A stretch of 64,000 bases of DNA from Streptomyces sp. NBC_01255 (GTDB lineage Bacteria; Actinomycetota; Actinomycetes; Streptomycetales; Streptomycetaceae), in assembly GCF_036226445.1 (NCBI RefSeq), contig NZ_CP108474.1:806001-870000 (forward strand), read 5' to 3'. Shown one piece after another: positions 34,375 through 43,056 of this stretch (position 1 is its first letter; every line of letters begins with the position of its first letter). A model generated the notes under the pieces. It made no database searches. It saw only the letters and a program-made list of their open reading frames with translations, and was not told the origin of the DNA. Position numbers and translations under genes: made by a program.

Positions 34375-35694
34375 TCAGGCCGGGTTCTTCACGTCCGCGA
34401 CGTAGTTCGCACCGCCGAGGCAGTCGCGGATCTCGTAGCGGGGCGCGGTCGCACCGGTCCACCGGAGGAAGCCGGTGGCGCCGGTCGCGGACGGCATGTC
34501 GATGAATCGGCATCCGTCGTAGACGATCTTGCCGGCGGTGGTGGCGACGGCGCTCGTCCCCACCTGGTGCGAGCCCATCAGCGCGCAATCGGTGTAGCGG
34601 ACCGTCGGGCCGCGGTCGCCGTTCGCGTTGAAGGCGTACGTGTGCGTCACGGCGTCCGGCGCCCACGACTTGAAGCTCAGCGCGGTGTCGTCGCACGACA
34701 CGAAGCTGATGCTGCCCTTGTACCAGCGGGAGTCGATCACCTTGTGGCCGAGACCGCGCAGCTCGAAGCGGATGCCCTGCGCGTACAGGCGCATCGTGGA
34801 GTCGGCCCGGGTGGGCGCGTCCGAACCCAGCTGGAAGAAGGTGCCGTTCGACGCGGCGTCGGTGAGGATGTAGGAGCCGCCGATGAAGTTCATCGAGCCG
34901 CCGCGGTTGTTCTTCACGAACACCCCGGACTGGTACTCGACCTTGCAGTCGCGGAACCAGTAGTTGAGGAACTGGTCCTGCTGGGTCGCGGTCGGCGTCA
35001 TCCCCATGACGAGGAACGCGTCGGAGTAGGAGCCGCCGACCTGGCAACGGTCCCAGCCCATCTCGCTGTTCAGGTTGGAGGTGGTGGCCGGGCCGTCGAG
35101 GCCGATGCCGCGCTTCCAGCTGCCGCGCCACTCCACGTCGGTGTACCAGGTGTCCTGCACGCCGTAGGCGGCGGAGGAGTACGCGTAGTTGAAGCTCGAC
35201 GTGGCGTTCTCGCTGGTGAAGGTCAGCCCGGAGATCCGGATGTTCTTGTAGCGCTGGTAGTTGGTCCACAGCGTCGTGTCGTTCGCGGTCGGCGCGTACA
35301 CGATGCGGGACAGCCGCTTGCCGTAGCCGGTGATCGAGATGCCGTCGACGATGCCGCCGCCACCCTCGCCGTTCACGTTGGGCAGGAGCGAGTCGGGCTG
35401 GGTCAGCAGGTAGGTGCCCGGCGGGATGACCAGCACCTTCTTCGGGACGGCCCCCGAGATCGGGTCCGGCTGGAAGGAGGCGAGCACCTCCGCCGCGGCC
35501 GCGCGGAAGGCGGCGTCGCTGGCGGTGGCGCCGGTCGGGTCCGCGCCCTTGCTGATGACGTCGACGCTGTACGGGTCGTCCCCCGCGCCGGCCGCGTACG
35601 CCGGGCTTCCGCCGAGCGCCATCACGCCCGCGGCGCCCGCGCCGGCCGTCGCCATTCCGCGTATGAGCGAACGTCGATCCATGTTCCCGGTCAT
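34375..35694 (-). CDS. Secreted right-handed beta-helix protein (pectate lyase superfamily)
   Basis: 439 residues. Twin-arginine-like signal (DRRSLIRGMATAG) to about residue 35; then a pectate-lyase-3-type N-terminus (DVISKGADPTGATASDAAFRAAAAEV in part) and repeated beta-helix strands with many Asp/Asn/Gly turns. No catalytic residues identified, so it could be a polysaccharide lyase, hydrolase or binding protein. ATG 35694 has GGGGGG upstream. A 12-bp palindrome lies 17 bp before the start. Confidence 0.8.
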   Translation of the reverse strand: MTGNMDRRSLIRGMATAGAGAAGVMALGGSPAYAAGAGDDPYSVDVISKGADPTGATASDAAFRAAAAEVLASFQPDPISGAVPKKVLVIPPGTYLLTQPDSLLPNVNGEGGGGIVDGISITGYGKRLSRIVYAPTANDTTLWTNYQRYKNIRISGLTFTSENATSSFNYAYSSAAYGVQDTWYTDVEWRGSWKRGIGLDGPATTSNLNSEMGWDRCQVGGSYSDAFLVMGMTPTATQQDQFLNYWFRDCKVEYQSGVFVKNNRGGSMNFIGGSYILTDAASNGTFFQLGSDAPTRADSTMRLYAQGIRFELRGLGHKVIDSRWYKGSISFVSCDDTALSFKSWAPDAVTHTYAFNANGDRGPTVRYTDCALMGSHQVGTSAVATTAGKIVYDGCRFIDMPSATGATGFLRWTGATAPRYEIRDCLGGANYVADVKNPA

Positions 35695-35710
35695 TCGTAA
35701 CCCCCCATAG

Positions 35711-35722
35711 TCATGATCATGA
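35711..35722. promoter_or_regulatory. Perfect AT-rich palindrome before beta-helix gene
   Basis: TCATGATCATGA is a 12-base perfect palindrome within GC-rich DNA, 17 bp upstream of the beta-helix start codon; a possible operator. The factor is unknown. Confidence 0.4.
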
Positions 35723-35843
35723 AACAGACGGGACATACGATCACGACTCCGGCGCGGAAGCAAGACCGTTCCGATCCGCAGGACCCGTCGCTACGGGGCC
35801 TGTTGGACGTCCGGCCCCCCTCCGGGCCCTTGGCGGACGGTCC

Positions 35844-37280
35844 TTAGGCGCCGCGCCGGATCCGGGCGGCCTGGCGGGCCTCGGCCTGCTTGCGGGCCTC
35901 GGCGGAGCGGCGGGACTCGTTCTTGGCGCGGCCGGGCTTGCCGGGGACGGTGCCCATGCCACGGAAGGCCGCGCCGCGCTGGGAGCGTTCGGGGGTGACG
36001 GGCGCGTTGCGTCCGATGGCGACGCCGGAGGGGGTCTTGGCGCCGGTGATCCGGCTCAGTTCGGCCTCGCCGGAGCGGACCTGGGTGATCTGCGGCCGGA
36101 TGCCCGCGTCGGTCATGAGGCGGGCCACGTCCTTGCGCTGGTCCGGCGTGACCAGGGTGACGACGCTGCCGGTCTCGCCGGCCCGCGCCGTACGGCCGCC
36201 GCGGTGCAGGTAGTCCTTGTGGTCGGCGGGCGGGTCGACGTTGACGACGAGGTCGAGGTCCTCGATGTGGATGCCGCGGGCCGCGACGTTCGTCGCGACG
36301 AGGACGGTGACGACGCCGGTCCTGAACCGCTCCAGGGTGTGGATCCGCTGCGGCTGCGACTTGCCGCCGTGCAGCGCCGCCGCGCTGACGCCGCTGCCGA
36401 GGAGGTGGCGGGTGAACCGGTCGACGGCGTGCTTGGTGTCCAGGAACATGAGCACCCGGCCGTCACGGGCGGCGATCTCCGTGGCGGTGGCGTACTTGTC
36501 GGGTCCGTGGACCTGGAGGACGTGGTGTTCCATCGTGGTGACGGCGCCGGCCGAGGGGTCGACGGAGTGGACCACCGGGTCGTCGAGGTACGTGCGGACC
36601 AGCCGGTCGACGTTGTGGTCGAGGGTGGCCGAGAAGAGCAGGTGCTGTCCGCCGGGCCGCATCTGGTCGAGCAGCTCGGTGACCTGGGGCATGAAGCCGA
36701 GGTCGGTCATCTGGTCGGCCTCGTCGAGGACGGTGATCCGTACCTGGTCGAGGTGGCAGTCGCGGCGCTCGACGAGGTCCATGAGGCGGCCCGGGGTGGC
36801 GACGAGGACCTCGACGCCTTCCCTCAGCGCGACGACCTGCTTGTTGATCGACACGCCGCCGAAGACGGTCGCCGTCCGCAGCTTCAGGGCCTTGGCGTAC
36901 GGCTCGATGGCGGCGGTGACCTGCTGGGCGAGCTCGCGCGTGGGGACGAGGACCAGGGCCAGCGGCCTCTTGGCGTCGGCGCGCCGGCCGGCCGTCCGGG
37001 CGAGGAGCGCGAGACCGAAGGCGAGCGTCTTGCCGGAGCCGGTGCGCGCGCGGCCCAGGACGTCGCGGCCCGCGAGGGCGTTCGGCAGGGTCGCGGACTG
37101 GATCGGGAACGGGGTGGTGACACCGAGGTCGGTCAGCGTCCGCAGGACCTCCGCCGGGAGTTCCATGGCGTCGAAGGTGTCGGCGGGCGGCAGGGCCGGC
37201 GTGATGGTGTCCGGCAGCGCGAACTCACCCTTGACGGGGGCGGGGCGGCGGGTGTCGTTCGTACGGTCCGAGCGGTTCAT
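35844..37280 (-). CDS. DEAD-box RNA helicase
   Basis: 478-residue ATP-dependent RNA helicase: Q motif (TPFPIQSATLP), Walker A ARTGSGKT (about 78-85), PTRELAQQ, DEAD at about 186-189, SAT in LLFSATLD, ARGIHIEDLDLVVN and HRGGRTARAGETG. The C-terminal about 70 residues are Arg/Lys/Ala-rich, a likely RNA-binding tail. Genes next to cspA often serve cold growth. ATG 37280 with GAGGAAGG; this ribosome site can be masked by an upstream complementary segment. Confidence 0.93.
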   Translation of the reverse strand: MNRSDRTNDTRRPAPVKGEFALPDTITPALPPADTFDAMELPAEVLRTLTDLGVTTPFPIQSATLPNALAGRDVLGRARTGSGKTLAFGLALLARTAGRRADAKRPLALVLVPTRELAQQVTAAIEPYAKALKLRTATVFGGVSINKQVVALREGVEVLVATPGRLMDLVERRDCHLDQVRITVLDEADQMTDLGFMPQVTELLDQMRPGGQHLLFSATLDHNVDRLVRTYLDDPVVHSVDPSAGAVTTMEHHVLQVHGPDKYATATEIAARDGRVLMFLDTKHAVDRFTRHLLGSGVSAAALHGGKSQPQRIHTLERFRTGVVTVLVATNVAARGIHIEDLDLVVNVDPPADHKDYLHRGGRTARAGETGSVVTLVTPDQRKDVARLMTDAGIRPQITQVRSGEAELSRITGAKTPSGVAIGRNAPVTPERSQRGAAFRGMGTVPGKPGRAKNESRRSAEARKQAEARQAARIRRGA

Positions 37281-37287
37281 GGGGGCC

Positions 37288-37330
37288 TTCCTCGATGCGG
37301 CGATGCTGAGATGCGGCGCGTATCGAGGAA
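37288..37330 (-). promoter_or_regulatory. Leader hairpin covering the helicase ribosome binding site
   Basis: On the minus strand, TTCCTCGAT (37330-37322) is fully complementary to ATCGAGGAA (37296-37288), which contains the Shine-Dalgarno GAGGAA of the helicase gene. A 9-bp stem with a 25-base loop would block ribosome access, so translation could depend on temperature or on RNA remodelling. Confidence 0.5.
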
Positions 37331-37511
37331 TCCACGGCATGAATGTGCCGGAGGAATTGCAGGAACGGGCCGAGAACTGTACCTGTACGGATCCGGGCAC
37401 ATCCGTACGATGCGGTACCTCGTCACGGCATCCGGTGTCGGAATGCCGTGGGGGGACCCGGGCGGGCGGCGGTCTGCGGCCCGCGACGGGCTTCAGGCCC
37501 GGTAAACGCGA

Positions 37512-37552
37512 CGGCCGGTGCCCCCCACCCTGGGGGTGGGGGGCACCGGCCG
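37512..37552 (-). terminator. 19-bp perfect hairpin after cspA
   Basis: Arms 37512-37530 and 37534-37552 are exact complements with a 3-base loop, 18 bases past the cspA stop. The strongest terminator-like structure in the window. The remaining gap to the helicase holds its promoter and leader. Confidence 0.85.
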
Positions 37553-37569
37553 CGTCAAGCGAGTCAAGC

Positions 37570-37773
37570 TTAGGCGGGGGTGATGTTCTCCGCCTGCGGG
37601 CCCTTCTGGCCCTGCGTGACGTCGAAGTTCACCTTCTGGCCCTCCTGCAGCTCACGGAAGCCGGAGGACGCGATGTTCGAGTAGTGGGCGAAGACGTCGG
37701 GGCCGCCACCCTCCTGCTCGATGAAGCCGAAGCCCTTTTCCGAGTTGAACCACTTAACGGTGCCGGTAGCCAT
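37570..37773 (-). CDS. cspA: Cold-shock protein
   Basis: 67-residue CspA-family RNA chaperone: RNP1 [11 protein letters not shown]2 VFAHYSNI, start [14 protein letters not shown]. Binds single-stranded RNA/DNA and prevents secondary structure. ATG 37773 follows GAAGGAG. A long AT-rich leader precedes it and a strong terminator follows. Confidence 0.95.
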   Translation of the reverse strand: MATGTVKWFNSEKGFGFIEQEGGGPDVFAHYSNIASSGFRELQEGQKVNFDVTQGQKGPQAENITPA

Positions 37774-37960
37774 GCGATATCTCCTTCGAGGCATTACCCG
37801 GAATTCACACTGCGTGAATCCCGGCGTCGCCGCGATGATTGCCCCGTCCGGAAAAAGCACCGAAAACACAAAAAGTGCTCTGACGGTAACGAACCCGCCT
37901 AAGCACTTGAAGTCTATGGGAACCACAACTGCAACTGATAACTACTGTATCACGTAATGG
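37774..37960 (-). promoter_or_regulatory. AT-rich cspA leader and promoter region
   Basis: About 185 bp that are markedly AT-richer than the rest of the window. A small hairpin ATTCAC/GTGAAT (37803-37819) lies about 30 bases before cspA. Long structured leaders control cspA translation by temperature in other bacteria; no such switch is proven here. Confidence 0.5.
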
Positions 37961-38046
37961 GCCGGAGGGCTCTTTGGGGCGGAACTTCTTTCGTTTCGCG
38001 TGTCGGCCGGCCCCCGCGGCCCCGTCACCGCACGCCCGTGGGCCCG

Positions 38047-39180
38047 TCACCGCACGCCCGTGACGCCGTCCCGCGCCGTCCCGCGCGCCTCGCGCAGGGC
38101 GGTGTGGACGGACCAGACCACCGACACCAGCGGCACGGCCACCACCGCGCCCACGATGCCGGCGGCGATCGAGCCCGCGATGACCGAGATGGCCACCACC
38201 AAGGGGTGCAGCCGCACGGCCCAGCTCATGACGAGCGGGTGCAGCAGGTGGCCCTCGATCTGGCCCATCACCACGATCAGGCCGATCACGATCAGCGCCA
38301 CCACCGGGCCCTGCGACGCGAGCGCCACCACGGCGGCGACGGCGAGGGCGATGGGCGAGCCGATCAGGGGGACGAAGGCGGCGACGAACTCCAGGAGGGC
38401 GAGCGGGACGGCCAGCGGGACCCCGAGGAGCCAGAGTGCGAGGCCGACCAGGACCGCGTTCGTGGCGGCGACCAGCACGATCCCGTGGGTGTAGCCGGTG
38501 AAGGTGCGCCAGGCCGCGCGCCCCGCGATCCCCACCCGGCCCCGTACCGACCTCGGCAGCTGCTCCTGGAACCAGGCCCACTGCCGGTCCCCCGCGTGGA
38601 CGAAGAACACGGCGGAGAACAGGGCCAGAGCCAGGGTCGTGAGGACGGCCACGACATGGCCCGCGCCGCTGAGCGCCGTACTGACCAGGGCCGACCGGTG
38701 GCCGGACAGGAACTGACCGATCCTGGCCTGCATGTCGGACAGCGCCTCCGGGTGCAGCCGGAACGGCGGCCGCTCCAGCCAGTCCTCGATCCGGCCGATG
38801 CCCTCCCTGAACTCGCGCACCAGCGTCGTCCGCTCCCCCGCGACGGCCTCGCCGACCAGGGTGAGCACGCCGAGGACGAGCGCGATGCCGCCGAGCAGGG
38901 TGAGGGCGACCGCCAGCGGCCGGGGCAGGCCCTTGGCGACGATGTCGGCGACGGGGCGCACCAGCGCGGTGATCACCAGGCCGAGGAAGAGGGCGACGCC
39001 GATCTCGTGGAAGCGGCCGAGGACGGCGAACAGGCTGTAGACGAGCAGGCCGACGATCAGCAGCCGCCACGCGTACGCGGCGGCCGTGCGGAGGAACGGG
39101 GTCACCGGCGGTGCTGTGCCTGGCTGCATTTCGACCAGGTACCACCGGGGGGCCTCCGCGCCACGCCGCCGGCCCGACAT
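38047..39180 (-). CDS. AI-2E family transporter (YdiK/PerM type)
   Basis: 377-residue polytopic protein with seven to eight hydrophobic segments (ending IAGSIAAGIVGAVVAVPLVSVV). Typical AI-2E/PerM features: the paired N-terminal helices, a soluble middle loop (about 125-195) and GTFLSG-like FVPLIGSPIALAV. Family members move autoinducer-2 or ions; the substrate is unknown. Start could be ATG 39180 or ATG 39129; neither has a strong ribosome site. Confidence 0.8.
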   Translation of the reverse strand: MSGRRRGAEAPRWYLVEMQPGTAPPVTPFLRTAAAYAWRLLIVGLLVYSLFAVLGRFHEIGVALFLGLVITALVRPVADIVAKGLPRPLAVALTLLGGIALVLGVLTLVGEAVAGERTTLVREFREGIGRIEDWLERPPFRLHPEALSDMQARIGQFLSGHRSALVSTALSGAGHVVAVLTTLALALFSAVFFVHAGDRQWAWFQEQLPRSVRGRVGIAGRAAWRTFTGYTHGIVLVAATNAVLVGLALWLLGVPLAVPLALLEFVAAFVPLIGSPIALAVAAVVALASQGPVVALIVIGLIVVMGQIEGHLLHPLVMSWAVRLHPLVVAISVIAGSIAAGIVGAVVAVPLVSVVWSVHTALREARGTARDGVTGVR

Positions 39181-39188
39181 TCGCCCGG

Positions 39189-39652
39189 TCAGCCGGGGGC
39201 CGTGCCTCGGCTGCGCACGAGGGGCAGGTACACCTCGTCGGTGATCTCGACGAGGACGTCGTCGGGTGCGGTGGGGACTCCTCGCACGACGAACTCGTTC
39301 CGCAGCAGGACGACGGCGACGGTCGCGACCCGCGGGTGCAGCGCCTCGGGGGCCACCTCGCCCCGCGCGACCGCGCGGCCCAGGACGGTCAGCCAGGGCG
39401 CGGCCGCCGCCTCGCCGGACCGGTCCTGGAGCTGCGCGAGGAAGTCCGTCGCGCCGCCCGCGGCGGAGAGCAGTTCGCGCAGGATCGCGCCGAGGGGCGA
39501 GCTCCAGTGGCGGTTGGCGCCCCGGAGGAGTTCGAGGACGTCACCGCGGAGGGTGCCGGTGTCGGGGAGCGGGGCCGTGGTGGCGAGCCGGCGGTACGCG
39601 GCGATGCCGAGGGCGAGGCGGTCGGGCCGGCGGCGGTAGAGGGCGTTCTTGC
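39189..39652 (-). pseudogene. TetR regulator remnant lacking its N-terminal HTH
   Basis: Reading leftward from about 39652, the frame encodes SKNALYRRRPDRLALG, the end of a TetR recognition helix, then an intact TetR ligand domain to TGA at 39189. Everything before the recognition helix (about 45 residues and the start codon) is missing; the frame runs directly into sequence belonging to the opposite-strand remnant. So it is a 5'-truncated, probably dead gene. Confidence 0.75.
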
Positions 39653-40357
39653 TTCCTGCCGGGCGACAGCACCGACGAACGCGTCGAGTTGCTGAAGCAG
39701 CCGCATCGCGTGCGCGAGCACATCGGCCCGGTGGGCGTGCGTGAGCACATCGGCCCGGTGGGCGTGCGAGTCAACGCGTTCCTCGGCCGGGCCGTGGCCG
39801 TCGTCCGCAAGCACTTCGGCGGCGAGGTCACCTACGCTTCCGTACCGCTCGAACGGGTCGACTGGACCCCCTTCGACATCGTGTCCGTCGACCTCTACCG
39901 ATCGGCCGAGCACACCGACGGGTTCGCCGAAGGCGTCCGCGACCTCGTCGCGCGGGGGACGCAGGGCAAGGCGCTCGCCATCACCGAGTTCGGCTCCGCG
40001 GGCTATCGGGGCGCGGGAGACCGGGGCGCCCTCGGTCTGGAGATCGTCGAGTACGACGGGACGGGCCCGCTGCGGCTGAACGGCGTCCACGCCCGCGACG
40101 AGGAGGGCCAGGCCGCGTACATCCTCGAACTGCTCCGGGCCTTCGACGCCGGGGGCGTCGACAGCACCTTCGTCTTCACCTTCGCGCTCTACGACCACGT
40201 GCACCGGCCCGACGGCGACCCCCGTGACGACCTCGACCTCGCCGGCTACGGCATCGTGAAGGTCCTCGACGGCGGCCTCGGTACGGCCTACCCCGGCCTG
40301 CCGTGGGAGCCGAAGGCCGCGTTCGCCGCCCTCGCCGACTACCACCGGGAGCATTGA
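39650..40357 (+). pseudogene. 5'-truncated glycoside-hydrolase-like (abortive-infection-annotated) gene
   Basis: From about 39650 the plus strand encodes FLPGDSTDERVELLK, then FLGRAVAVVRKHFGGEVTYASVPLERVDW and ITEFGSAGYRGAGD, ending YHREH. From memory, homologues are about 330 residues, TIM-barrel-like, with a FLPGDT motif in the middle; here the N-terminal half is gone. GTG codons inside could start a short product, but the barrel would be incomplete. It abuts the truncated TetR gene head to head. Confidence 0.7.
39710..39763. repeat. 27-bp tandem duplication in the truncated gene
   Basis: Two copies (39710-39736 and 39737-39763, one mismatch) encoding VREHIGPVG twice. It lies 60 bp from the deletion junction. 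Confidence 0.8.
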
Positions 40358-40430
40358 GCCCCCTCGGTCAACTCCCTTCGCTCCGGGCCGATGTGGCAGA
40401 GTCGGGACGGGTTCGGGGTGAGGGGGCTGC

Positions 40431-42230
40431 GTGGCGCGAGTGGTCGACGGTCGGTTCGAGCTGGTGGCACGGCTCGGCGGTGGCGGCATGGGCACGGTGT
40501 GGCGGGCGCGGGACACGGCGCTGCACCGCGAGGTCGCGCTCAAGGAGGTACGCCCGCCCGACCCCGCGCTCGCCGAGTACGACCCCGAGGGCGCCCGCGC
40601 CCTGCGCACCCGTGTCCTGCGCGAGGCGAGAGCGCTCGCCCGTATCGCCCACCCGCATGTGGTGACCATCCACCACATCGTGGACGGCGGTGAGGACACG
40701 TACCCCTGGCTCGTCATGGAGCTGGTCACCGGCGGCTCCCTCCATGACCGGCTCGACCGGGGCCCGCTGTCGCCGGCCGAGACGGCCGCGCTGGGGCGCG
40801 GGGTCCTGTCCGGGCTGCGGGCGGCACACGCGGCGGGCATCCAGCACCGGGACATCAAGCCCGCGAACGTCCTGCTGCGACCGGACGGCCGGCCGGTCCT
40901 CACCGACTTCGGGATCGCGGCGGTGCACGGCGCGACGGCGCTCACCGCCGCCGGTTCGATCATCGGCACCCCCGACTACATGGCGCCCGAGCGGGTCGGC
41001 GGCGAGGAGGGCGGCCCGGCCGCCGACCTCTGGTCGCTGGCGATGATGCTGTACGTCGCGGTGGAGGGGCACCATCCGCTGCGGCGGGCCAACACGCTGG
41101 CGACCCTCGCTGCCGTCCTCGGCGAGGACGTGCCGCCGCCGCGGAACGCGGGAGCGCTGACGCGGGTCCTGACGGACGTCCTGGTCCGGGACCCGGCGGC
41201 GCGACCGGACGCCGAGACGCTGGACCGGCTGCTCGCGGAGGCGGAGGCGGAGACCCCGGCGTCCGCACCCGCCGCGTCCGGCAGCCCGACCTCGTACCCG
41301 TTGGCTCCGCCCCTGCCCGCCACTCCTCCCGGGAAACCCGGGAAGCGGCGGGGCCCGGTGTACGCGGGGGCCGTCACCGCGGTGGCGCTCTGCGGCGTAC
41401 TCGTCTGGTCGCTGCTGCCCGACGGCGACGGTGACGGCGGCGATGACGGCAAGAAGGTGAGCGGCGCGCCGTCCTCCGTGGCACCCTCGACGTCGACAAG
41501 CGCACCCGCCGGGGGCTCCGGTGGCTCCGGGATCACCATCGGCATCAAGTTCGACCAGCCCGGGCTCGGCTGGAAGAACCCGGACGGCACCTTCTCGGGC
41601 TTCGACGTGGAGGTGGCGGCGTACGTCGCCCGCGCGCTCGGCCACGATCTCGCCGACGTCACGTGGAAGGAGGCCAGGAGCGCCACCCGCGAGTCCCTCC
41701 TCACCGGCGGCGAGGTCGACCTCGTCGTGGCCACGTACACGGTCAACGACCAGCGGAAGCAGCGCGTCGACTTCGTCGGCCCCTATCTCGTGGCCCATCA
41801 GGACGTCCTGCTGCGGGCGGCCGACACCGGCGTGACGCGCCCTGCGGACCTGAACGGCCGGAAGGTCTGCTCGGCGGTGGGCTCCACCTCCGCGCTCAAC
41901 GTCCGGACGCTCGCCCCGCAGGCGCAGCTCCGGGAGTACGACGGTTACGCGCGCTGTGTCGACGATCTGGCGTCCGGCGCCGTGGACGCCGTCACCACCG
42001 ACGACTCGCTCCTCGCCGGGTACGCGGCCCAGGCGGCGTTCAAGGGCAGGTTCAGGCTCGCCGGCTTCCGTACGACCGACGAGCCGTACGGCATCGGCCT
42101 CCCGAAGGGCAGCCCGCTCACGTCGAAGGTCCGGTCCGCGCTGGAGCAGATGGTCTCCGACGGCTCCTGGCAGGCGGCCGTCCAGCGGAACCTTCCGCTC
42201 CTGCGCGCGGACGCGCCGCCGTTGCGGTAG
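40431..42230 (+). CDS. Receptor Ser/Thr kinase with GluB-like extracellular domain
   Basis: 599 residues. Residues 1-275: Pkn2-type kinase with LGGGGMGTV, catalytic Lys 38 (VALKEV), HRDIKPAN (Asp about 141), DFG about 159, APE (YMAPERVG). Residues 276-305: Pro-rich linker; 309-329 transmembrane helix; 367-599: family-3 solute-binding protein (GIKFDQPGLGWKNPDGTFSGFDVEVA in part), strongly like GluB at 20274-21122 through its whole length. Expected to sense extracellular glutamate-type amino acids and signal by phosphorylation. GTG 40431 after GGGGTGAGGGGG. It stands alone between the pseudogenes and an unknown gene. Confidence 0.9.
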   Translation: MARVVDGRFELVARLGGGGMGTVWRARDTALHREVALKEVRPPDPALAEYDPEGARALRTRVLREARALARIAHPHVVTIHHIVDGGEDTYPWLVMELVTGGSLHDRLDRGPLSPAETAALGRGVLSGLRAAHAAGIQHRDIKPANVLLRPDGRPVLTDFGIAAVHGATALTAAGSIIGTPDYMAPERVGGEEGGPAADLWSLAMMLYVAVEGHHPLRRANTLATLAAVLGEDVPPPRNAGALTRVLTDVLVRDPAARPDAETLDRLLAEAEAETPASAPAASGSPTSYPLAPPLPATPPGKPGKRRGPVYAGAVTAVALCGVLVWSLLPDGDGDGGDDGKKVSGAPSSVAPSTSTSAPAGGSGGSGITIGIKFDQPGLGWKNPDGTFSGFDVEVAAYVARALGHDLADVTWKEARSATRESLLTGGEVDLVVATYTVNDQRKQRVDFVGPYLVAHQDVLLRAADTGVTRPADLNGRKVCSAVGSTSALNVRTLAPQAQLREYDGYARCVDDLASGAVDAVTTDDSLLAGYAAQAAFKGRFRLAGFRTTDEPYGIGLPKGSPLTSKVRSALEQMVSDGSWQAAVQRNLPLLRADAPPLR

Positions 42231-42324
42231 TCCGGCGTGGCCTTCGGGTCTCGTGTTCAGGTGATCGTCCGCTGCTAGTGTCCGGTGCGGGGCGTGTGTC
42301 CCGTCCCAGGGTGAGGAGGAGCCC

Positions 42325-43056
42325 ATGAACGCCGCGGACGAAGGACGGCAGCAGCTGGACGCGGCCAGCGTCCTCAACGCCAAGAGAACGCTCCTCCAGC
42401 TCCTGGCCAGGGCCGGGGTCTGGTCCGGTGACGCCGAGGAGCTGATCGGGCTCGTGGAGGCCGGCGCCCTCGCCCTCGCCCACACCGAGATCGGCGACAG
42501 CGGACGGACCGGGCCGGCTGAGAAGGGCGAGCCGTACGAGGCCGGCTGGCGTGACGGCACCCGGGCCGTCGCCGACGCACTCGCGGACATCGCCGAGCGC
42601 ACGCTGCGTCATGCCCTCGCCCCCGATCCGACGGTGTCGTCGCCCGACGACCGTTCCCCCGTCGGGCGGGCGGAGATGGAGCGCGCGAAGGTCGCGATCA
42701 CGCCGCTCTACCTCTCCTACACCGCCGTCTCCGACCTGGACCCCGACGCCACCGAGCAGGTGCTCACCGCCGTCCTCGGCACGATGAGTCCCCGGCAGCG
42801 CGCGGGGTACCCGGGTCGTCTGACGGAGTTCTCCACGGCGCATCACGCGCGCCTGGAACGGCTGTACGCGGAGTACGGCCCCGGCAGCGCGATCGCGATC
42901 CACGGCCGTTACTCCCTCGTCCACTCCCCCACCAGCGTCGCCGTCCTGGAGCGGCTCGCCGCCGCGCCGGTGGCGCTGCACGAGGAGTGGGACGCCGCCG
43001 AGCTGCCGCCCGCGTGGCTGGACGGGCTGACCACGGCCTGGGGTTCCGCGGCCTAG
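42325..43056 (+). CDS. Hypothetical protein, helical
   Basis: 243 residues, not recognised. Soluble, mostly helical; N-terminal ASVLNAKRTLLQLLARAGV, then a disordered region about 55-75, a central helix pair (RDGTRAVADALADIAERTLRHA), and a C-terminal region ending WLDGLTTAWGSAA. No signal or membrane segment. ATG 42325 follows GAGGAGGAG. It ends convergently with the PPTase gene (4-bp overlap of stops). No evidence ties it to either neighbour. Confidence 0.65.
   Translation: MNAADEGRQQLDAASVLNAKRTLLQLLARAGVWSGDAEELIGLVEAGALALAHTEIGDSGRTGPAEKGEPYEAGWRDGTRAVADALADIAERTLRHALAPDPTVSSPDDRSPVGRAEMERAKVAITPLYLSYTAVSDLDPDATEQVLTAVLGTMSPRQRAGYPGRLTEFSTAHHARLERLYAEYGPGSAIAIHGRYSLVHSPTSVAVLERLAAAPVALHEEWDAAELPPAWLDGLTTAWGSAA

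Noticed and set aside
37774..37960. Metabolite riboswitch upstream of cspA
   Set aside because: No known aptamer pattern; an AT-rich leader with small hairpins is the normal state for cold-shock genes.
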